Origin: Kingdonia uniflora
Lineage: Eukaryota > Streptophyta > Magnoliopsida > Ranunculales > Circaeasteraceae
Reading direction: 5' to 3'
NCBI GenBank assembly: GCA_014058105.1
Contig: JACGCM010000560.1
Location: forward strand, 930,001 to 994,000
Length of the DNA stretch: 64,000 nt
How positions within the stretch are numbered: position 1 is the first letter of the stretch; the number at the start of each line of letters is the position of its first letter. Of this stretch, positions 21,910 to 31,069 are shown one piece after another. The notes under the pieces are model-generated. The model was not told the DNA's origin and searched no databases. It saw only the letters and a program-made list of their open reading frames with translations. Made by a program: the position numbers and the translations under genes.

Positions 21910-22689
21910 TGATCTAGGTGAATCTGAAGATTGATCTGAAGGTCAACCCCTTTAAAAAGATGCCATCTCGTTCGAACGAATCTTGGAGTCGTTCGAAAGA
22001 GATACGTTAGGAACGACCTAGAGTTCCCAAAAGATACCTTGAGCTGAGTCTATTCGACTTGGGCCATTTTGAGCTGAGTTTATTCGATTGAGATTTCTTA
22101 GAAGACCAAGTTAAATTATTGATCCTATTCAACCTAGACAATTTGAACTTGGTCTATGCGAGCTGGAGTTCCTAGAAGGCCAATTCGAGCTGAATCAATT
22201 TCAAGTGAAAATAGACAAGTTGTTTGAACGACATTTGGGTTCGTTCGAACGAACTTGGGTTCCTAGAAAACGAATTTCAAGCTGAAGCATTTTCTAGGCA
22301 AAAATAGGCAAGTCGTTCGAACGAACTTGAGACCCAGAAGACCAATTCATGCTGAGGTTGCTCTTAGGCTTATTTTGGCCAGTCATTCGAATGACCCATG
22401 GGTTCAAGCGACTATCGTTTCCTTTGATATTTTAGACGTTTCAAGGGCATAATAGTTATATTTTGTAACTAGGAACTTGTAACCCTCTTAAAGGGGCAAG
22501 GCTAGGCAAGGTAAATTTATCTTAGATTAATCCAAGTTCTTGAAGAGAGACTTAGGGTTTTGAGAGAAATTTGATTGTAACCAAATTAATTGAGCAATTG
22601 AAGCTCCGAAAGGGCAATTCTCCCACCAATTGTGTTTGTTCTTCATTTCATTTGTTCGTTTAGCTTAATCTCAATTTTATTGTTGATTA
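21910..22689 (+). repeat. 3' LTR of element C, with modular internal repeats
   Basis: It starts TGATCTAGGTGAATC; the end at 22689 is tentative. The upstream half is built of repeated modules: GAGCTGAGT..TATTCGA occurs twice (22031, 22069), and CCTAGAAG..CCAATTCGAGCTGA-like blocks recur near 22160, 22262 and 22335. Paired palindromes centred on TTCGAA or TTTGAA lie at 21971 and 21992 and at 22223 and 22244, with further single copies at 22315 and 22385. Confidence 0.65.
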
Positions 22690-22917
22690 GTGAGACCTTG
22701 ATTCAAAAAACCCAAGGTCCTAGGATCATTGTAACCAAGGACAAAGTCTAAGTTTCTCTAATAATAATCGGTCGGCCTATATACACCCCTAATTTCAAAC
22801 TGGAATCATTGAATGAAATTAAAACTTACTGGTTACTCGTTATTTGTATCAAGTTAAGCTTCGTCTTCGAACATGAATTCATTAACTCGTAGCAGGCACC
22901 AGACTCTTTATCAGCAT

Positions 22918-24093
22918 TTGGGCTGTACACGAAACCCGCCAACCCGGGAAACCAACCCGGACCGATCCGACCCGAACGATTTGGACCGGGTTTGAAGACA
23001 ACCCGGGTCGGTTTCAGTTTATGATATAAGGACCCGGATCTTATCGGGTTGGTTTCAGATTTTAGGTCTGGTTGCCGGGTTAAACCAGAACCGACTTTGC
23101 TGTCCTTATCTATTTAAAGTCAAGTCTTTAAACACAACTCAACAACCCACCACCTCTCTCTCTTTCTCTCTCTCTTTTCTCAGATCTGTTGACAAAGATG
23201 TATCTCTCCCTTTCTTTTTCAAATTAAATTTTCTCTCTCATTCTCTCTCAAAGTTTGAGATTGGTGTTATGGTTTCTTTTGAATTCATTCTTTGAGTTCT
23301 ACGAAGAGGAGATAAGAAGTAGTTGATATACCTCCTGGTTTTAGATTTCATCCCACAGACGAAGAGATCATCTCCTTTTATCTCTCACCAAAGGTTCTCG
23401 ACATGAGCTTCACCACAACTGCTATCGGAGAAGTTGATCTCAACAAGTGAGTTAGCTAGACCTCTCCCTCTCTCTTTCTTTCTCTAAATTGGGATGTTTT
23501 CTCATGAGTTGTTATTGTGGTTTGATTTGTGTAGAGAAGGCAAAGATGGGGGAGAAAGAGTGGTACTTTTTCTGTCAAAGGGATACAGCCAACCCACCTC
23601 TCTCTCTCTCTTCCCCTTTCGGGCTATTGTGGTGAGGGTTGTATACTTGTATGTGTATATGACGATGGTGTCGGTGGTATTTGGTGGTCATAATGTTTGT
23701 ATGTGATGATGGTGGTCATACTCTTGGTGATACTTGTATTTGTATATGATGATGGTGTTGGTGAAACTTGTATTTGTATTTGCATATTGGGCTATTTGGT
23801 GGTGATATTGTTTTTTTTTTGTGATAATGGTTTGCATCTGGATTCTGGGCTATTTGGTTCAATGTGGGCTTGCATCTGGGCTATTTGGTTTAATGTGGGT
23901 CTGCAATGCATCTAGAAAAAATTAACAAACCGAACTCAGGACCCGGCCCGACCCGACCAACCCGGTTAGGTGCCGGTTCGGGTTATGCACCTGGTCAGTT
24001 CGAGTTCAGGTTTATAATTTGGTAACCCGGTAAGTTCGGGTCGGATCACTAAAATACCTGAACCCGGGCCGACCTGACCCGAGTACAGCCCTA
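22918..24093. mobile_element. Non-autonomous hAT-type transposon carrying NAC exons
   Basis: Perfect 8-bp target duplications ATCAGCAT lie at 22910-22917 and 24094-24101. Terminal inverted repeats are TTGGGCTGTACACG at the left and TAGGGCTGTACTCG (reverse complement) at the right, matching at 12 of 14 positions. Both ends have subterminal clusters of AACCCGG/CCGGGTT motifs. No transposase is encoded. Eight-bp duplications, short repeats and subterminal motif clusters fit the hAT superfamily. The interior holds CT-rich sequence like a 5' leader and a NAC gene fragment. It inserted into DNA that is weakly similar to 47805-48290. Confidence 0.88.
23319..23584 (+). pseudogene. NAC transcription factor gene fragment inside the hAT element
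   Basis: The first exon (23319-23447) encodes [20 protein letters not shown], then [19 protein letters not shown]. This is subdomain A and the start of B of the plant NAC DNA-binding domain. A 3' part (23535-23584), after a GTTTGATTTGTGTAG acceptor, encodes KAKMGEKEWYFFCQRD, the next part of subdomain B/C. The short CEPWDLP-like segment normally between them is missing and a TGA follows exon 1 directly. The CT-rich tract at 23150-23250 resembles the source gene's 5' leader. The closest relatives by eye are CUC/NAC1/NAC100-type NACs. It is not a complete gene. Confidence 0.88.
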
Positions 24094-24101
24094 ATCAGCA
24101 T

Positions 24102-25148
24102 TAACACCAGAGTTTTATATTTATAAACAGCATTTTCTTCATTGAATTACATTAGCAAAATTGTGGTTGGACGTTTCTGGACTGAAAGGTCGGTTATTAT
24201 GGTTTGATATTGCAAGCCGAAACATGAAGGCCTAAAATTATTATAGTGTATAATATTTTGGTGAGATTGAGCATATTTCCGTGGTTTCCAAAAACTTGTG
24301 TCCCCGGATCCGCTCTTATTAACTAAAGATCGTGAAATATAATTTCCACTATAATACTTTTTTGTCTCAAATGATTTATTTGATTCTTGGGGCCGATTTG
24401 ATACATCTTATACATGGTTGTTTATGGCTAAGTGCAGCGTGTGCAGAGAAGGAAATTTTTTGATCTAGGTAGATAGATCAAAATTTAATCTCTTGGTTAC
24501 AACTGTTCAAGAGATGAAGATTTTGTCCTCTTAGATAGATTTAAAAATGTCAATAAAGGTAGGAAAAGAAAGATGTGTTATGGAACTTGGCGCTTCACGC
24601 TCCACATTCCCTCCCTCGCACCCGCAGTAGGACTTATCAGTATTTTGTACCTTTCACCACCAACGCCAACCACAAACTGTCACTCCATATCTCAGAAATC
24701 GTTACTACTTCAATAAATGGTATCTCTTGAGTACCATTCAAGGATTTGTACTTTAAAAACACATGCATTTGTGGCCGTGCGACACTGTCACTTTTGTTAC
24801 CCAATGTTCTCACTATGGAATGGAGACAGAGAATGAAAATCCTGATCATCACCCTTTAAGAAACATGATCTCTCATTCTCCTATCTCTCTCTAGTTACTA
24901 AACCTGAAATTCAAGCGAACCATATTATGTCTTTTTTATGCAAATTAAGCGAACCAAGAAAAATGTCTTGAAACATATAGAATTACATATCAGAGAATGA
25001 TGTTTGATGATAACGGCCATGACACAAAGTTACCAAAAAGTAAAGTTATTCATTTTATAAATTGATGTAATAAAAACAAACATTCCTCATGAATTCAATA
25101 CGCTTAATCTGATATCCTCTACTCAGATTTATTATTATTATTAAACTT
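24102..25148. other. Gene-less stretch 3' of the Dof gene
   Basis: No coding region is supported. 24102-24300 continues the sequence interrupted by the hAT element and resembles 48130-48290 (shared TGAAAGG, TTGATATTGC and GAAGGCC blocks). A 71-residue minus frame at 24637-24852 has no recognisable domain. The 3' end and polyadenylation region of the Dof transcript presumably lie just below 25149. Confidence 0.5.
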
Positions 25149-25793
25149 TTACTTGAAAGGTGGTGAAAAATATGAAGAAAATTGTGGTAGTGGTGGAAGA
25201 CCAGAACCACCATTTTGATCAGTAGTAGTACTCCATTGATAAGGGTTGTTCAAAGAAGACATCCCATTACTAGCACCAACACTGTTGTTGTTGTTGCTGC
25301 TGCAACTGTTGCTCCAGTGAGATCCTTGAGGATTAACAGACTGAGAACTAGTAGATGCCCAGTTTGGTTGAAACATCACATTGTCCACTATCCCTCGTTG
25401 CTGCTGATGAAGATGCCGTGGTTGTTCCTGAGGGGTGGTAAAAGGGAGACCAAACCCTTGGAGCAGACCAAAACTAGACCCCAAATCACCACAAATATTG
25501 TTTCCAACCTGATTGTAATTTGGAATGGTGTGAGACGAAGAAGGTGAGGGTGAATTTCTGATGGATGTTCGTTTCACCTTCCGAATACCTCCACCAACAG
25601 GTATGTTCCTTAAGGTTCCTCCTAGAGTCCAGTAACGTTTACACGTTTTGCAGTGGTAACGAGGCTGAGAAAGGCTGTAATTGTTGAAGTAGCAAAACTT
25701 TGTGTTGCTTGATTCACAGCGAGGGCATATCTGGGGTTGTTGAGATGGTGGTGGTGGTAGTAGCGGTTTTGGTGGTGGTGGTTCGTTCATCAT
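25149..25793 (-). CDS. Dof-type zinc-finger transcription factor
   Basis: This is a 214-residue intron-free protein. The Dof domain spans about residues 23-71 and has the single C-X2-C-X21-C-X2-C zinc finger ([20 protein letters not shown], then [19 protein letters not shown]) followed by the basic GGGIRKVKR. Dof proteins bind DNA at AAAG sites in the nucleus and regulate plant genes. A proline-rich N-terminus precedes the domain. The C-terminal half is Ser/Asn/Gln-rich and unstructured, ending SPPFK. Some finger positions differ from the commonest form (HC for FC before KTC, TL for TK before GG). The second Met of MMNEPPPP is an alternative start. The frame is intact, unlike everything around it, and a TATA box lies 47 bp upstream. 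The subgroup is not assigned. Confidence 0.93.
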   Translation of the reverse strand: MMNEPPPPKPLLPPPPSQQPQICPRCESSNTKFCYFNNYSLSQPRYHCKTCKRYWTLGGTLRNIPVGGGIRKVKRTSIRNSPSPSSSHTIPNYNQVGNNICGDLGSSFGLLQGFGLPFTTPQEQPRHLHQQQRGIVDNVMFQPNWASTSSQSVNPQGSHWSNSCSSNNNNSVGASNGMSSLNNPYQWSTTTDQNGGSGLPPLPQFSSYFSPPFK

Positions 25794-25834
25794 GAAATGA
25801 AATGGGTTTGTGCATGAAAAAGTTCACGGGAGGG

Positions 25835-25856
25835 TACGGTATTTATAGTTACCGTA
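25835..25856 (-). promoter_or_regulatory. Dof gene core promoter: TATA box within an inverted repeat
   Basis: On the minus strand TATAAATA (25847-25840) lies 47-54 bp upstream of the ATG, so the 5' leader would be very short. It is framed by perfect inverted arms TACGGTA and TACCGTA with an 8-base spacer. No other promoter element is assigned. Confidence 0.6.
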
Positions 25857-25859
25857 TCA

Positions 25860-27240
25860 AGGTCGTGGCTTAGATAGTCAATTAGTAAAGGATATATAAA
25901 CTAAGATCTCTTAAGAAGAAAATCTTCTTGATAAGATCTTAATGAAACCGCTCAATCCGATTATCACACTTGACACTCTTCAAATCCTTGTTATGTTAAT
26001 TTGTGACCATTGGAAAAGTTTTATGGACAAATAAGTGGAAACACCCTTGTTATGTGCGTTTTGTGACTCTCTTCAAATCCTTGTTATTAACCACTATCCT
26101 TGAATATTTTCTTTTGTGTTTTATCATCCACTCCATGATAAGATTTATCCCCTCCTAAACTGTAATATGTCGCAACCTGAGATTATATCTCTTCATACCT
26201 CTCTAGTGATTCAAAGACGGTAACAAGATGTATTGCCATTTTTCACGACTTTTAATTATATGATACGAGCAGTTTCACACGCGCATACACGCGAGCAAAC
26301 GCGTTATTTTTGAGAATAAGATGGGGTTTTGTATTATTTTTTGAATTATAAACGTAGTGAATTTCACAGGTATCTTTTAGATAACAATGCAAATTGTGTC
26401 GTGGGACATTAATGTTTGGCTAAAATCATATATAGTCATTGACGGAGTCGGTTTAATTGTTAATAAAATTGTATTTGCTATTATTTAACAAATATTTTGT
26501 ATTTATTCTTATAGATAAAGTTTAATTGTAACCTTCGCCCAAGATTGAAGTTCATACCCTCCCAAAGCCTGAAGTAGCCCTTTTGCCCAATGTTGAAGTT
26601 CCCCCAAAACCATCTAGAAGGATGTTGTGAGCACCAATAATTTGAGTACCATTATAACACGTTCGGGGGATTTCCATTTATACTAGCCTGATTTCTTTGA
26701 GAAGTTTTGGGGCCACACTCCCCATAACAGTATATCTCATGTTGTATATATGAACATCTAATATTAAGTTCTGAATCATAAGCATAAGAATAACTCCTTT
26801 ATTCGCCTATGAGGATATTACAGTACTACTTTCAAATTTCGGCCTCAATGTTATAAATAACTTAATCAGAAGCACGATAAGTAAAAAAGATAATAATAAA
26901 TTGTAACACATATCTTTCAGGGAGAAGTAAATAAATACAGTGCATAGCATGAGAGAGTAGCATACATTAGCAAATGACCAATAGCAAAAAAGTGCATATG
27001 GATAGTAGTAGCAACCAACAAAATTGGATAACGTCAGTTACATTTTAATAAATAGTAAAGATTAATGGATAATATTGATATAACATGCTAAAAATTTAAT
27101 GAATTAAATAATTATAGTTTGCTGAAATAGAATAACATAATACTATCAAAATTGACTATAAATGTCTTAGTCTCAATTGATTCTCTAAATACTTGATAAA
27201 AAAATTAATGTTGTGCCCCATGTTACTGTAGGTTCTCTCA
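25860..27240. other. Intergenic stretch upstream of the Dof gene
   Basis: It is AT-rich, with no coding region recognised. AAGATCTTA-type palindromic bits occur near 25910-25945, and a GC-richer patch of CGCG and ACGCG repeats lies at 26278-26305. It may hold distal regulatory sequence of the Dof gene. Confidence 0.45.
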
Positions 27241-28253
27241 CTGTCTAAATTGTTCTCTATATGAAGAGCTTTTGGATCATCTTTATTATTTTTTGTTTCT
27301 TCTATTTATTTTTCTTCTTCTTCAGCTTCTTCTTTCATTTATTTTGCATCATCTCGTTGGTCTTCATTTTTTTCTTCTTGATCTAACTCACTTTTATTGG
27401 TTTCTTTATTTTGGTTTGTATTAATTGAATTTGCACCATTTTTTGTTTAGAAAATTTTCTTTTTAGCTGATCTTCTAAATGTCAAAAGTTTGTCTTCTTC
27501 GGCATCACTTCTTTGTTGGAATTGTTCATCTCCATTTTCCTGGATTTATATATATATATATATATTAGCACAAAGATAAGAATAATTTAGAAAAAATATT
27601 TCTAACTATATATTAACATTTGTTGTTCGTAATCATGTTGTAAATTTGTAATTGACTTTAGAGGAGTACTATTAATTTCTTCTACCTGTAAATAAATAAA
27701 TGAATTGATTTTAACAAAGAGATCCATTATAAAATAAAATGGTTTTCTAAGTTGAGTTTACCTCACTATCTTCTAGTTGAGAGATCTTTGTTTTCTTATT
27801 ACTCTTTGAAGTATGTTTTTTTTTTCCTCTAACTTTCATTACCCTTTTCGCTGAATTCTTCTTGAGTTCAGGTCCTTGCATTGAAGTATTGGTAGCAATT
27901 TCTTGAAGATCTGTAATGCTTGTTGTGTCATCGCTTTCTTTTATATACATTGTTGAAGATATAATTTGTTTTGTTTGAGTTTGATGAATGATTTCCTACT
28001 AGAATTTTAAAGATCCATGATTAGATTGAACTTTCATAATAGAAAACATTCTTGAAAATAAGTAATGTATATAGATTACCTCTTCTTGATTAATCTCATG
28101 TACTCTTTGTTTCTTTTTGACTTTTCCCTTTACTATTTCTTTGGTTGCATTTTTACTTTTCTCCAATGGTACATGGCTTTGAGTAATTTGTTGTAGAGTT
28201 TCTAATTCCATCCCTATCATAATAAATATTGTTGTCTTATGTTGCAAATGCAC
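27240..28253 (-). pseudogene. Unrecognised Lys/Glu-rich multi-part gene-like region
   Basis: Several short minus-strand frames follow each other: 28253-27999 (MELETLQQITQSHVPLEKSK, then KGKVKKKQRVHEINQEE), 27950-27747 (KKNSAKRVMKVRGKKKHTSK, then SQLEDSEVNST), and 27550-27190 (QENGDEQFQQRSDAEEDK; EEKNEDQRDD). The pieces are separated by AT-rich stretches that could be introns; a (TA)n run lies at 27546-27563. The composition, alternating basic and acidic, suggests a disordered nuclear protein region. No family is recognised. It could be the tail of a gene captured by or associated with the Helitron to the right, or a decayed gene of its own. Confidence 0.3.
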
Positions 28254-29007
28254 AGTTACGCATGAATTTTTGCATGCTCTAATTTGTTAAAAATAGAGAT
28301 GCTACGAATCATTGAAACATTAAAAACCGATATAGTAAGAACCAAGGAGACAATTGCCATATAAATAAGGCTATGATTCATTATCAGCCATTTATGTTCT
28401 AAAAGAACCAAATTAATAGAGTTTTCCTAATCCCATAACCTTAGATTCCTTAACATTTGAAAAATTCATTAACTACAACCAAGCATAATAGAATAGGAAT
28501 GCCAGGCTAACTTCATAAAATAGGAAATAAAAATTGCAAAGGAGCAATAGCAGTTCACCGGTCTTTTTCTTCCACAAAGGTCAAATAAAGATTTGCAAAG
28601 ACTGTTGTGGTTGTTGTAGCACCCATCCTCCAGTTTAACACCATTCAAAATAGAGGGCAGTCTCTAGTTCTCCACTCCATATAGAACTCCCTTGGAGCCA
28701 GACATAGCTCAAAGCATCAGATCAATTCATTTTTCCTTTTTGAAGAAGGCTAAAATAGGTGAACATAATTTAGATTTGTTACCTTGGATTAGTACATTTA
28801 AATATATCGTTCTTAAGCATGGAAAATAGCAAAAAACATAATCTAATAGAAGATCGAATGAATGAAAACTCCATGGTTACGTAAGTTGTGTATGTGTCCT
28901 TGTTTCCTTTTTGTGGTCTCAGGGTAAAACCGATGCTAAAAACGATGCTATTTCAGGCCTTGTGGCAATACAACTTTTTGAAGACCATACTGATAGACAA
29001 TGGTAAA
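28254..29007. other. Gene-less stretch before the TRIM
   Basis: No supported coding region or repeat; only short frames without domain similarity. Confidence 0.4.
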
Positions 29008-29528
29008 TGTTGTGAAGATCGGTTGATCATAGTTAATCCCACATCAGGTAGAAGATATAGTTCATACAAGGATATAAGAAGATACGAACTATTAAATTGC
29101 ACTGAGGCCTTTTTGAATAAAACTCTACCTAGCCCAACCCAACTAGGTGGTAAAGGTGGGGACAATATCGGTGCAATGGGGGCTCATACCCTAACAAGTG
29201 GCATTAGAGCCGGTGGTTCGGCTGGGCATATCTTGACGTACCGACACGTCATTCCAATCGTTCAAGGTGGAGCTCATGTTCTCTCTCCGTGAAGCTCAAA
29301 ATGGACGGTTGACTAACAGTGTTTGATCGAAGGTGGAGATTGGTATGATCGGTTGATCAAAGTTAGTCCCACATCGGGTAGAAGATCTAGTTCACAAAAG
29401 GATATAAGAAGATACAAACTATTAAATTGCACCGAGGCCTTTATGAATAAAACCCTACACCTAGCCCAACCCAACTAGGTAGTAAAGGTGGGGGCAATAT
29501 TTGTACAATGGGGGCTCGGGCCCTAACA
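29008..29528 (+). mobile_element. TRIM (miniature LTR retrotransposon)
   Basis: Two direct repeats of about 189 bp (29008-29196 and 29341-29528) flank a 144-bp core. They share GATCGGTTGATC, AGATATAAGAAGATAC-like and ACTATTAAATTGCAC blocks and end CCCTAACA. Directly after the first repeat, TGGCATTAGAGC (29199-29210) resembles the initiator-Met tRNA primer site TGGTATCAGAGC. A purine-rich GAAGGTGGAGAT precedes the second repeat. No protein is encoded, so it would depend on another element. No clear 5-bp duplication is seen. A candidate TATA region (AAAGGATATAAGAAG) lies in each repeat. Confidence 0.82.
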
Positions 29529-29729
29529 AATATAACATAAGTAGCCCTTGAGATTAATAGATATACTTATCAAGGCTAGATTTAAAAAGCCTAAAACCTT
29601 TATTAACAAGGATAAACTAATAATAACTCATTTTATATATGGCTTGCACCTGACACAAGGTTTAACTATTATACCTCCAAAAAGACAGAGCAAGATCTTA
29701 ATTATATACCTCTCCCCCAGGAAATTGGA

Positions 29730-30521
29730 GATATATGTGATCATAAGCTCCAAACAAAATCTGGCATATCCCTTCTTAGCCCATCTAGAGTTCATTAAAC
29801 ATACAACTTCTCCACCTGCTGACTATCCTCAAAGAAGTCTTCCATCTGGTCCTTCTCATAGATGATCTCCACATTGACCTTTGGCCTCTTTATTGCAAGT
29901 GTTTTTACAGTCACCTAATGATACCTCGCAAGACAATATCCAAAGGGATTGCACTGTTTCCTATTTTCCCACTTCTTCTAGTAGTGCAACATCACCAAAT
30001 AGACTATCCTTAATCTCCAACTTCCTAAAATGTTTACATCCATTTATGACATACAACATTGCCTTATCGTTATCCCCAACAATTGCCACTGAAAGCATCT
30101 CGAGCTGCTCAACGTACATTCCAATATAAAGGTAAACCTGGTCAGTAAGTAAACCTGATAGCGATAGGCGCCTCAGACTCTTCTTAGACAACTGGATAAT
30201 TGCTCCAAAACCTTCATCCAATGGTTGTAATGTATCAGAGCCAAGTATCTTTGGATCGAGAATGCAAAGTCTGAAGCGGGTGAAATGCGGGCAATTCTTT
30301 GCAATAATAATCAAGGCAACATTAGTCATTTGTTGGCAAAAGTATAACAATGAATGAAGCTTTGGGCAACCAAATGATACAGCAACCAGGCCTTTTCTGT
30401 AATAGCAGCATTCTCGATGTCCATAGATGGAAAGTCCCTATGTTCATGCAGTTCTACACAAGCTGTCGCAACAACTTCTAGTCCCTTGTCTCTAATGCAG
30501 TTTAGTATCTACAGATAATAC
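29730..30521 (-). pseudogene. TIR1/AFB auxin-receptor F-box gene fragment (AFB2-like)
   Basis: One exon-like block of an auxin receptor leucine-rich-repeat domain. After a CTGTAG acceptor it reads ILNCIRDKGLEVVATACVEL (30515-30450). A frameshift follows, then a 129-residue frame (30350-29961) with [41 protein letters not shown] and [20 protein letters not shown]. After further breaks comes TLAIKRPKVNVEIIYEKD and later RRDMPDFVWSL. The order and wording match AFB2/TIR1 proteins, which bind auxin with Aux/IAA repressors. There is no F-box part and there are several stops, so it is not functional. It lies next to a Helitron in the same orientation. Confidence 0.85.
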
Positions 30522-31069
30522 TCGAGCATTAGTGTCTCAAAAAATTGAAATGTGACAGATTGAATTCTACTCCACATCACTACACAAAATGTACCTTAGT
30601 AAAACTAGGAACATCAGAACAAGATATAATAGGATCATTGTGTTCAACATTATGTTATAAATCCTTTGAATTATTATATATGTAAATAATGAATCTAAAA
30701 TTTCATGATTAAATACTAAAATATCATGTAACATAGAAGCAATGAATAATATAAGTACCCGTTGGTATGATCACTTTGTACCCTATAATGTAGCTGTTGC
30801 AACTAGATATGTTTCGTTATAAGTACATAGAGCAAATTGTACCCATTGGTGTCATCACTTTTTTGCTTTCAGCCCCTGAGATAAAAAGGAGATATAAAAA
30901 GGCTTTATAAAAGGTACATAGTATAATTTTATAGGAAATAATTTATAATTTATAATTAAGAGTGTAACTTACCAGGTGATATAAAGAGCTATTATAGGCA
31001 AATACTTTCTTCTTTATTGTGGAAAGAAAAATAAAAATTGTAAAAGTTCATGGCTGTCAATGTGACTAT
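30522..31069. other. Gene-less AT-rich stretch between AFB fragment and Helitron
   Basis: No coding sequence is recognised. A Helitron 3' end (hairpin plus CTRR) would be expected here or to the left, reading on the minus strand, but I could not identify one with confidence. Confidence 0.4.

Larger units (their letters stand above)
17375..22689 (+). mobile_element. Ty3/gypsy retrotransposon C (family 3)
   Basis: The plus-strand order is gag, protease, RT, RNase H, integrase, polypurine tract and 3' LTR. The 5' LTR survives only as its first 100 bp (17375-17474), matching 21910-22015. GTGAG precedes the 5' LTR (17370-17374) and also occurs at 22690-22694; if that is the target duplication the 3' LTR is 780 bp, but five bases can match by chance. 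After the integrase there are weak chromodomain-like remains (near 21770-21830, KAQLPSKSKWYNREL), which would suggest the chromovirus branch. Frameshifts and stops occur in all genes. Confidence 0.8.

Noticed and set aside
22240..22260. tRNA-like GTTCGAA box sequences as possible tRNA genes
   Set aside because: No A box at the right distance and no cloverleaf could be drawn. The TTCGAA cores belong to the LTR palindromes.
23494..23915. Two plus-strand frames downstream of the NAC exons
   Set aside because: They are Val/Leu/Tyr-rich text from TG-rich non-coding sequence of the hAT interior, with no NAC similarity.
25215..25547. 110-residue plus-strand frame opposite the Dof gene
   Set aside because: It is the shadow of the Dof C-terminal region and has no domain.
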